Shown here piece after piece: positions 57,337 through 64,000 of a DNA stretch of 64,000 nt. Origin of the DNA: Dactylosporangium siamense (GTDB taxonomy: Bacteria; Actinomycetota; Actinomycetes; Mycobacteriales; Micromonosporaceae); the NCBI RefSeq assembly GCF_016862795.1, contig NZ_BONQ01000056.1:1-64000 (forward strand), written 5' to 3'. A program made the translations under genes and the position numbers. Each line of letters opens with the position of its first letter. Position 1 is the stretch's first letter. The notes beneath the pieces were generated by a model. It did no database searches. It was given only the letters and a program-made list of their open reading frames with translations, and had not been told where the DNA came from.

Positions 57337-58382
57337 GCATGCTTACGGAGACACTCGCGGCGATCCGGCCGCTCGACGACGAGGCGATCGCGGCGGCCAG
57401 GGCGCTGCAGGCCAGGCTGACGAAGCCACCGGGCTCGCTCGGTGCGCTGGAGATGCTCGCGGTGCGCCTCGCGGGGCTGGCCGGCGCGTGCCCGCCGCCC
57501 ATCCCGGAGCCCGCCGCGCTGGCGATCTTCGCCGGCGACCACGGGGTGCACGCGCAAGGGGTGACGCCGTGGCCGCAGGAGGTCACGGGGCAGATGGTCG
57601 CCAACTTCCTGGCCGGCGGGGCGGTCGTCAACGCGTTCGCCCGGCAGTGCGGCGCGACCGTCACCGTCGTCGACGTCGGCGTGAAGACCACCCTCGACCC
57701 GGCCAAGGGGCTGGAGCTGCGCAAGGTCCGGGCCGGCACCCGTGACCTCAGCGTCGAGCCGGCGATGACCCGCGAGGAGGCGCTGCAGGCCGTCGAGGTC
57801 GGCATCGAGATCGCCCAGAAGCTCGTCGACGAGGGCGCGAAGGTGCTGCTGACCGGCGACATGGGCATCGCCAACACCACCCCGTCGGCGGCGCTGATCG
57901 CCGCGTTCACGCACGCCGACCCGGCCGCGGTGACCGGCCTCGGCACCGGCATCGACAGCGAGACCCACGCCCGGAAGGTGGCGGTCGTCACGTCCGCGGT
58001 CGTCGCGCTGCACGCCGAGGACCCGGTCGACGTCCTCGCCGCCGTCGGTGGCCTGGAGCACGCCGCCCTCGTCGGCTACATCCTGCGCGGCGCGGCGCTG
58101 CGCGTTCCCGTGATCATCGACGGGGTCATCGCCGCGTCGGCGGCCCTCGCCGCCGCCGCGCTCGCCCCGGCCAGCACCGCGGCGATGGTCGCCGGGCACC
58201 GGTCGGCCGAACCCGGCGCCAGCGTGGCGCTCAGCTATCTTGAGCTGGAACCGCTCGTCGACCTGGGCCTGCGCCTGGGCGAGGGCACCGGCGCCGTCCT
58301 GGCGCTGCCGATCGTGGCCAGTGCTGTCCGCGTGTTGCACGAGGTAGCCACTTTCGACTCAGCTGGAGTTGCCCACAAGTGA
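57333..58382 (+). CDS. cobT: Nicotinate-nucleotide-dimethylbenzimidazole phosphoribosyltransferase CobT
   Basis: This 349-aa protein matches CobT: LTKPPGSLGALEMLAVRLAG, AIFAGDHGVHAQGVTPWPQE, GEGTGAVLALPIV, TGDMGIANTTPSAALIA and GLGTGIDSETHARKV. The catalytic Glu is in the GEGTG motif near the C-terminus. It makes alpha-ribazole phosphate for the lower ligand of cobalamin. GTG 57333 overlaps the cobC-like stop; ATG 57339 is an alternative. Confidence 0.95.
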   Translation: MSMLTETLAAIRPLDDEAIAAARALQARLTKPPGSLGALEMLAVRLAGLAGACPPPIPEPAALAIFAGDHGVHAQGVTPWPQEVTGQMVANFLAGGAVVNAFARQCGATVTVVDVGVKTTLDPAKGLELRKVRAGTRDLSVEPAMTREEALQAVEVGIEIAQKLVDEGAKVLLTGDMGIANTTPSAALIAAFTHADPAAVTGLGTGIDSETHARKVAVVTSAVVALHAEDPVDVLAAVGGLEHAALVGYILRGAALRVPVIIDGVIAASAALAAAALAPASTAAMVAGHRSAEPGASVALSYLELEPLVDLGLRLGEGTGAVLALPIVASAVRVLHEVATFDSAGVAHK

Positions 58383-59581
58383 ACCCATACCCCCTCGGTC
58401 TGGTGCTCAACGGTTTGCGTGTCCTGGTGGTCGGCGGCGGTGCCGTGGCCACCAGGCGCGTTCCCGCGCTGCTCGACGCCGCCGCGGACGTCGTGCTGGT
58501 GTCACCCCACATCACCCCGGCACTGCGGGCGCACGTCGACGCCGGCCGGGTCACCTGGCGCGCCCGGCGCTTCGAGCCGTCCGACATCGACGACGCGTGG
58601 CTGGTCCACGTGGCGGTCAGCGACCCCGACGCGGCGGCCACGATCAGCGACCTCGCGGCGGCCCGCCGGGTCTTCTGCGTCCGTGCCGACGACCGCCACG
58701 CCGCCACCGCCTGGACCCCGGCGGTGACCCGGCAGGGGCCGGTGACCGTCGCCGTGCTCGGCGGGGGCGACCCGGCCCGTTCCGTCGCCGTCCGTGACGC
58801 GATCGGCGAGCAGCTCGCCGCCGGCGCGATCGTGGCCGCCACCCCGCCCGAGGCCGCACCCGGCCGGGTCGCGCTGGTCGGCTCCGGCCCCGGCGACCCG
58901 GAGCTGCTGACGGTCCGGGGGCGCCGGCTCCTGGCCGCCGCCGACGTGGTCGTCATCGACCGGCTCGCCGCCGGGCTCCTGCTGGACGAGTTGCGGCCCG
59001 AGGTCGAGCTGTTCGACGCCTCGAAGATCCCCTACGGCCCGTCGGCCGCGCAGGAGGAGATCAACCGGGTCCTCGTCGACCGGGCCCGGCAGGGGAAGTT
59101 CGTGGTCCGGCTCAAGGGCGGCGACCCGTACGTCTTCGGACGTGGCGGCGAGGAACTGCTGGCCTGTGTGGCAGCCGGGGTGCCGGTGAGCGTCGTGCCC
59201 GGCATCAGCAGCTCGATCGCGGTGCCCGCCGCGGCCGGCATCCCGATCACCCACCGGGGGCTGGCGCACGAGTTCACCGTCGTCTCCGGGCACCTCGCGC
59301 CGACCCACCCCGAGTCGCTGGTCGACTGGGCCGCCCTCGCCCGGCTGCGGGGCACCCTGAGCATCCTGATGGGCCTGAAGAACCTCCCGGCGATCGCCTC
59401 GGTCCTGCAGGAGCACGGCCGGGCGCCGGACACCCCGGTCGCGGTGATCCAGGAGGGCACGACCCGCGGCCAGCGGGTGGTGCGCGCGCAGCTGTCCACG
59501 GTCGCGGACGCGGTGAAGGAGGCGGCGCTGCGCCCGCCCGCGGTCATCGTCGTGGGCCCGGTCGTCGACGCCCTGACATAG
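58379..59581 (+). CDS. cysG: Siroheme synthase-like, uroporphyrinogen-III methyltransferase (CysG/CobA fusion)
   Basis: This 400-aa protein has two parts. The N-terminal part (about 1-150) resembles the precorrin-2 dehydrogenase/ferrochelatase region (VLNGLRVLVVGGGAVATRRV, AVSDPDAAATISDLAAAR). The C-terminal part is the SAM uroporphyrinogen-III C-methyltransferase (RVALVGSGPGDPELLTVRGR, VRLKGGDPYVFGRGGEELLA, VPGISSSIAVPAAAGIPITH, TLSILMGLKNLPAIA). It makes precorrin-2 for siroheme and cobalamin. GTG 58379 overlaps the cobT stop by 4 bp. Confidence 0.93.
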   Translation: MNPYPLGLVLNGLRVLVVGGGAVATRRVPALLDAAADVVLVSPHITPALRAHVDAGRVTWRARRFEPSDIDDAWLVHVAVSDPDAAATISDLAAARRVFCVRADDRHAATAWTPAVTRQGPVTVAVLGGGDPARSVAVRDAIGEQLAAGAIVAATPPEAAPGRVALVGSGPGDPELLTVRGRRLLAAADVVVIDRLAAGLLLDELRPEVELFDASKIPYGPSAAQEEINRVLVDRARQGKFVVRLKGGDPYVFGRGGEELLACVAAGVPVSVVPGISSSIAVPAAAGIPITHRGLAHEFTVVSGHLAPTHPESLVDWAALARLRGTLSILMGLKNLPAIASVLQEHGRAPDTPVAVIQEGTTRGQRVVRAQLSTVADAVKEAALRPPAVIVVGPVVDALT

Positions 59582-59593
59582 CCGTTTTGCTCA

Positions 59594-59642
59594 TGATCCG
59601 GAAGACCTGTGCACCCAGGGGTACACAAGGTCTTCCGGATCA
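59594..59642. terminator. Bidirectional terminator
   Basis: A 14-bp perfect stem (59594-59607 with 59629-59642) has a 21-base loop, between the convergent cysG-like and trehalose genes. Confidence 0.75.
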
Positions 59643-59649
59643 CGGGACG

Positions 59650-62202
59650 TTACGAGCGGTCGAGCTCCAGCGCGCAGCGGATCAGACCCAGGTGCGAGTA
59701 CGCCTGCGGGTGGTTGCCCAGGGCGCGCTCGGTCAGCGGGTCGTACTCCTCCGGCAGCAGGCCCGTCGGGCCGGCGCACTCGATGAACTGGGCGAAGAGC
59801 TCCTCCGCGTCGGCCCGGCGGCCGGTGCGCAGGTACGCCTCGATCATCCACGTGGTGCAGAGGTGGAAGCCGCCCTCGACGCCGGGCAGGCCGTCGTCCC
59901 AGCGGTACCGGTACACCGTCGGGCCCTCGCGCAGGTCGGCCTCGACGGCCAGCACCGTGGCCAGGAAGCGCGGGTCGTCGTCGGAGAGCAGACCGGACAG
60001 CCCGATCCACAGCACCGACGCGTCCATCTCGTCGTAGCCGTAGGCCACGGTGTAGGCGCCGAGCTTCTCGTCCCAGCCCTTGTCGAGCACGTTCTCGGCG
60101 ATGGTGGTGCGCAGCGCCCGCCACGCCTCCGGCACCGCCCGGCCGGCCCGCTCGAAGAGCTGGATGCCCCGGTCGACGGTCATCCAGCACATGACCTTCG
60201 AGTAGACGTAGTGCCGGGGTCGCCGGCGCGCCTCCCAGATGCCGTGGTCGGGCTCGTGCCAGCGCCGCTCGACCGCCTCGACCATCGCCTCCATGAGCGC
60301 GAAGTCGCCGGCCTCCGGCGGGCGGAGCTCGGCGAGGGTGGTCACCAGGTCGGCGACCGGGCCGAACACGTCGAGCTGCACCTGGCCGTTGGCGGCGTTG
60401 CCGACCCGCACCGGGCGGGAGCCCGCGTAGCCGGGCAGCGCCTCGATGACCGCCTCCGGGCCGAGCTCGGTGCCGTCGAGGTTGTACAGCGGGTGGAGCC
60501 GCTCCGGGTGCCCGTCGGTGTTGTCGGCGACCTTCAGCGTCCACCGCAACAGCGACTCGGCCTCCTCGGTGGAGCCGAGGTCGACGAGGGCCTTGGCGGT
60601 CAGCGACGCGTCGCGCAGCCAGCAGTACCGGTAGTCCCAGTTGCGGGACCCGCCGACCTCCTCCGGCAGTGAGGACGTCGCCGCGGCCAGGATCGCCCCG
60701 GTCGGCTTGTGCCACAGCCCGCGCAGCGTGAGCGCGCTGCGCTTGACCAGGTCACGGGCGACCGACGGCAGCTTCAGCGCGTCGGACCAGTCCCGCCACG
60801 CGGCCTCCGCGGTGATCTGCCGCTCGTCGAAGCGCTCCTGCGGCGCCTCGATCGAGTCGGTGCCCAGGCGCAGCTCCAGCATGGCGCTGCCGCCGGTGGC
60901 GCCGAGGTCGACCGTCGCCCGCGCCAGGTCGCTGTGCCCGTCGGAGCTGATCTCCCACTCGATGCCGGGGGAGTAGAGCACCATCGGCTCGTTGGAGCCG
61001 AGCACCAGCAGGCCCTCGTCGCCGATCGGCTGCAGCCGGATGTGCACCTGGCCGAAGTCCGGGCGCGGCACGAAGTCGATCCGGGCCCGGGAGCTGCCCG
61101 ACAGCACCCGGATGAGCGAGTTGCCGGTCGGGTGGTGGTCCAGCCAGTCGGTGACCGTCAGCCCCGACCAGCGGGTCTCCACGGTCATCGTGCCCGGCCG
61201 GTACCGCTGGCCGAGCGGGATGCCACCGCGCTCCGGCTGGACCGTGAAGTGGCCCGCCGCGGTGTCGCCGAGCAGGTCGGCGAAGACCGCGCCGGAGTCC
61301 GGCTTCGGGTGGCACAGCCAGGTGACCCTGGCGGCCGGCGTCAGCAGGGCGACGGTGTGCGTGTTGGACAGCATCGAGTGCCGCTCGATCGGCACTGCCT
61401 GCTCGCCGAACAGCCAGCGCCGCCGGGTGTGCAGCAGCAGCTCCAGCACGCCGACGGCCACCTCGGCGTCGGTGATGCTGAAGCGGGCCTGGGTCTCGCC
61501 GGCACCGACCTTGATGCCGAGGTCGGGCCCGTGCAGGTGGGCGAAGGCCTTCTCGTCGGTCGCGTCGTCGCCGAGGTACACGATGGCGCTCGCCGAGACC
61601 TGCATCCGCAGCGCGTCGACGGCGAGGCCCTTGTCGGTCGGCACCACCGACAGCTCGATGACCTCCTTGCCGGTGGTCACCTCGATGTCGGGCCACAGGG
61701 CCGCACCGCTGCGGACCGCGTCGAAGACCCGCCCGGCGACGTCGCGGGGGGCGGCGCGGGTGTGCACCGCGACGCTGGCCGGCTTCGCCTCGAGGCGGAC
61801 CCCCGGCTGGTCGCGGCAGATCGCGTTGAGCGCCGCGTGCAGCTCCGCACGTCGCTGCTGGCGCTCCGGTGGCAACTCGTCGACATAGCCGACGTCGAAC
61901 TCGGAGCCGTGGCTGCCGACCAGTCGCACCTCGGCGGGGAGGCGGGACAGGGCGGCCAGGTCGCGCAGCGCGCGACCTGAGATCACGCCGACGGTCGTCT
62001 GCGGCAACGAGGACAACGCGCGGACGGCCGCTACGGATTCTGGGCTGGGTGTCGCCTTCGTTGGGTCGGCGACGATGGGCGCGAGGGTGCCGTCGTAGTC
62101 ACATGCCACCAGGAGGTTCGGCACGCGGGCGACGCGCAGCACCGCCGCGCGGAGGTCCGGGTCGAGCGAGAGGACGGTGCCTGTCGCCGAGTGTTGGTTC
62201 AT
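59650..62202 (-). CDS. Trehalose-6-phosphate phosphatase fused to GH15 glycoside hydrolase
   Basis: The 850-aa fusion has two parts. The N-terminal HAD phosphatase (about 25-265) has nucleophile DYDGTLAPIV, VGVISGRALRDL, SHGSEFDVG and YLGDDATDEKAF, as in OtsB. The C-terminal GH15 domain (about 275-850) has TVETRWSGLTVTDWLDHHP, DYRYCWLRDASLTAKALVDL, DGIWEARRRPRHYVYSKVM and GLLPEEYDP. GH15 proteins of this type in actinobacteria can act as trehalases. One polypeptide could therefore both finish and recycle trehalose. I use ATG 62202 (MNQHSATGTVLS); the frame to 62256 adds a Ser/Thr leader. otsA lies 81 bp upstream. Confidence 0.92.
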   Translation of the reverse strand: MNQHSATGTVLSLDPDLRAAVLRVARVPNLLVACDYDGTLAPIVADPTKATPSPESVAAVRALSSLPQTTVGVISGRALRDLAALSRLPAEVRLVGSHGSEFDVGYVDELPPERQQRRAELHAALNAICRDQPGVRLEAKPASVAVHTRAAPRDVAGRVFDAVRSGAALWPDIEVTTGKEVIELSVVPTDKGLAVDALRMQVSASAIVYLGDDATDEKAFAHLHGPDLGIKVGAGETQARFSITDAEVAVGVLELLLHTRRRWLFGEQAVPIERHSMLSNTHTVALLTPAARVTWLCHPKPDSGAVFADLLGDTAAGHFTVQPERGGIPLGQRYRPGTMTVETRWSGLTVTDWLDHHPTGNSLIRVLSGSSRARIDFVPRPDFGQVHIRLQPIGDEGLLVLGSNEPMVLYSPGIEWEISSDGHSDLARATVDLGATGGSAMLELRLGTDSIEAPQERFDERQITAEAAWRDWSDALKLPSVARDLVKRSALTLRGLWHKPTGAILAAATSSLPEEVGGSRNWDYRYCWLRDASLTAKALVDLGSTEEAESLLRWTLKVADNTDGHPERLHPLYNLDGTELGPEAVIEALPGYAGSRPVRVGNAANGQVQLDVFGPVADLVTTLAELRPPEAGDFALMEAMVEAVERRWHEPDHGIWEARRRPRHYVYSKVMCWMTVDRGIQLFERAGRAVPEAWRALRTTIAENVLDKGWDEKLGAYTVAYGYDEMDASVLWIGLSGLLSDDDPRFLATVLAVEADLREGPTVYRYRWDDGLPGVEGGFHLCTTWMIEAYLRTGRRADAEELFAQFIECAGPTGLLPEEYDPLTERALGNHPQAYSHLGLIRCALELDRS

Positions 62203-62283
62203 GTCCGGCCTGTTCGTGGGAGCGATGGAGGTCGATGAAGCGATTGACGTGCACACGGCGGTGCAAGGGCGGGCGTGTGGAGG

Positions 62284-63684
62284 TCAAGATGCTGCGCCGA
62301 GAGCGTCCAGAAACGCGTCCGCCCAGGCGCGGACATCGTGTGAGCGCAGGTGGGAATGCATAGCATGCATCCGTTTGCGCCCTTCGACCGGGTCTACGTG
62401 GATTGCGCGCATGAGGGCGTCTTTCACCCCGTCGAGGTCGTGCGGATTGCACAGGAACGCCTGACGCAGCTCGGCCGCCGCGCCGGCGAATTCCGACAGC
62501 ACGAGGGCGCCGCCGCCGTCGGCGCGAGCACCGACGTATTCCTTGGCAACCAGATTCATGCCGTCCCTCAGCGGAGTCACCATCATGACGTCGGCCGCGA
62601 CGTACAGCGCGGCCAACTCAGCCCGACTGTACGACTGATGGAGATAGTGCACGGCCGGTTGGCCAACTCGTCCGTACTCCCCATTGATCCGCCCGACCTC
62701 ACGTTCAACGTTCACCCGCAGCGTCTGGTAGTGCTCCACCCGCTCCCGACTCGGCGTAGCCACTTGTACCATCACCGTCTCCGGTGCCGTGAGTCGCCCA
62801 TCCGACAACAATTCGCGAAAAGCCTTCAGCCGCCGCTCGATCCCCTTGGTGTAGTCCAGTCGGTCCACCCCGAGGATGATGGTCTTCGGCTCACCCAACT
62901 CCGTCCGGATCGCCTTGGCCCTGGCCTGCACTTCCGGCGAGCCGGCGAGCCGCTCCATCTCCTCGACGTCGATGGAGATCGGGAACGCCTCGGCCCGCAC
63001 CGTGCGGCCCTCCCACTCCACGACGCCGCGCCGCACGCGGGTGCCCAGCAGATGTCGGGACAGTTGGACGAAGTTCTGTGCGCCGAGTGGCCGTTGGAAA
63101 CCAACCAGATCGGCACCGAGCAGACCCTTGAGAAGTTCCGCCCGGCGGGGTAGTTGCATGAAGAGTTCGACCGGGGGGAATGGAATGTGCAGAAAAAACC
63201 CGATCTTGAGATCGGGTCGGGTCTCGCGCAGCAGGGCCGGCACGAGCTGCAGCTGGTAGTCCTGGATCCATACGGTGGCGCCGGGTGCCGCGTCGTCGGC
63301 GACGGCCTTGGTGAACCGCTCGTTGACCAGCCGGTACGACTCCCACCATCGTCGTTTGAAGATCGGTGTCTCGACCGCGTCGTGGTACAGCGGCCACAGG
63401 CTGGAGTTGGAGAAGCCCTCGTAATACCGCTCGACCTCACCCGCGCTGAGCGCGACCGGGTGCAGCTTCACCCCGCCGGCCTCGAACGTCTCCTCCGGAA
63501 GCTGCGAGTCCCCGGTGCCGCCCGACCAGCCCACCCACGTCCCGTTGCGCTGCTGGAGCACCGGCTCGAGCGCGGTGACCAGGCCTCCTGGGCTCCTGCG
63601 GAAGCTGACCTCGCCGTCCGGCCCGACGACCTTGTCGACCGGCAGCCGATTGGCGACCACCACGAATGCACTGTTTCCAGCCAC
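62284..63684 (-). CDS. otsA: Trehalose-6-phosphate synthase OtsA
   Basis: This 466-aa GT20 enzyme has the OtsA pattern: [77 protein letters not shown] and [17 protein letters not shown]. It makes trehalose-6-phosphate from UDP- or GDP-glucose and glucose-6-phosphate. GTG 63684 has GGAGG 9 bases upstream. It is followed by the phosphatase/GH15 fusion, completing the pathway. Confidence 0.95.
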   Translation of the reverse strand: MAGNSAFVVVANRLPVDKVVGPDGEVSFRRSPGGLVTALEPVLQQRNGTWVGWSGGTGDSQLPEETFEAGGVKLHPVALSAGEVERYYEGFSNSSLWPLYHDAVETPIFKRRWWESYRLVNERFTKAVADDAAPGATVWIQDYQLQLVPALLRETRPDLKIGFFLHIPFPPVELFMQLPRRAELLKGLLGADLVGFQRPLGAQNFVQLSRHLLGTRVRRGVVEWEGRTVRAEAFPISIDVEEMERLAGSPEVQARAKAIRTELGEPKTIILGVDRLDYTKGIERRLKAFRELLSDGRLTAPETVMVQVATPSRERVEHYQTLRVNVEREVGRINGEYGRVGQPAVHYLHQSYSRAELAALYVAADVMMVTPLRDGMNLVAKEYVGARADGGGALVLSEFAGAAAELRQAFLCNPHDLDGVKDALMRAIHVDPVEGRKRMHAMHSHLRSHDVRAWADAFLDALGAAS

Positions 63685-63794
63685 GTGTCGTGTCCTCCCC
63701 CTGGGTGATCCACCCTCGTACTTTCAGCCTACTGATCCCCGAAGGGGCCCGGCAGCATGCAGCGTGCTGGCTCACAGGTGCGATCCTGCTGGGC

Positions 63795-64000
63795 ATGTCC
63801 TCGCACGATGCCTACGGCGAACCCGAACGGGGCAGGACCTTCACGGTCGTCCTGCTCGCGTTGCTGATCCTGACCGTTATCGGGGCTTTGTTCGGGTTCG
63901 TGCTGGGTCGTCGGAGCGACGGCGACACAACGTCGGGCGCCGGTAACGCACAGTCTCCAGGACCATCGACGGCCGTCACAACGCAGGGTGCTCCGACGGC
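63795..64000 (+). CDS. Membrane protein, N-terminal part, cut by window edge
   Basis: The frame starts at ATG 63795 (SSHDAYGEPERGRTFTV) and remains open to the window end, 68 residues. It has a short charged N-terminus, one membrane segment (about 18-40, VVLLALLILTVIGALFGFVL) and then a Ser/Thr/Gly/Pro-rich external stretch (GDTTSGAGNAQSPGPSTAV). The function cannot be told from this part. Confidence 0.65.
   Translation, partial: MSSHDAYGEPERGRTFTVVLLALLILTVIGALFGFVLGRRSDGDTTSGAGNAQSPGPSTAVTTQGAPT

Noticed and set aside
1-64000. CRISPR array, rRNA or prophage
   Set aside because: No regularly spaced direct repeats with unique spacers, no rRNA signature and no phage structural genes were seen.

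Overview
The DNA is very GC-rich, with heavy GTG start use, many 4-bp ATGA/GTGA gene overlaps and actinobacterial family content. It carries the late flagellar genes: three flagellins, FliD, FliS, FlgN, FlgK, FlgL, FliW, CsrA and two sigma-28-type factors. This points to a motile, probably zoospore-forming actinomycete of the Actinoplanes / Micromonosporaceae type. That is an inference from gene content; no rRNA gene is present to confirm it.

Layout. (1) 1-15.3 kb is the late flagellar and chemotaxis block. On the minus strand, from high to low coordinates, are two FliA/WhiG-like sigma factors, three tandem flagellins, FliD, FliS, a FliT-sized protein and a double-glycosyltransferase/TPR protein that probably glycosylates flagellin. 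Divergently, flgN-flgK-flgL-fliW-csrA and a methyl-accepting chemotaxis protein run on the plus strand. I find sigma-28-type promoters, each with exactly 15 bp between the -35 and -10 boxes, before all three flagellins, flgN, the chemoreceptor and the small gene at the left edge. All three flagellin leaders carry a hairpin with an ANGGA loop plus an ANGGA-containing Shine-Dalgarno. This is the expected target of the CsrA/FliW switch encoded 4-7 kb away. (2) 15.3-17.8 kb holds a membrane PAS histidine kinase and a small HELGHH metalloprotein. (3) 17.9-24.2 kb is an accessory region bounded by two 36-bp direct repeats of the 3' end of a glucosaminidase gene. It holds an ECF sigma/anti-sigma pair, a complete IS630-family element, a G1-type glutamic endopeptidase, an orphan immunity-like gene, gene fragments and structured intergenic DNA. 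(4) 24.2-28.5 kb holds secreted hydrolases (glucosaminidase, matrixin-like protease), a pilin-like peptide, hypothetical proteins and an ABM monooxygenase with a zinc-finger partner. (5) 28.5-40.2 kb is a signalling cluster: a LuxR-type regulator, four histidine kinases (one degenerate), an OmpR regulator, a PHP-domain protein and a CheY / HEAT-repeat / membrane glycosyltransferase operon. (6) 40.2-47.2 kb holds an SRPBCC protein, a secreted subtilisin, a secreted GH26-like enzyme, a DUF7455 protein and a GGDEF-EAL protein. (7) 47.2-59.6 kb holds an ATP-dependent DNA ligase, SURF1, a cobalamin set (CobB-like, CobC-like, CobT, CysG-like), a GNAT enzyme and a class A penicillin-binding protein. 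(8) 59.6-64 kb holds trehalose genes: a trehalose-phosphatase/GH15 fusion and OtsA, then the start of a membrane protein cut by the window edge.

The most notable observations are the sigma-28 plus CsrA/FliW control layer on the flagellins; a 428-bp perfectly identical block shared by the two sigma genes; the repeat-bounded accessory region; a CobB-like protein that has lost its glutaminase cysteine and gained a roughly 760-residue low-complexity tail; and several probable leaderless signalling genes.
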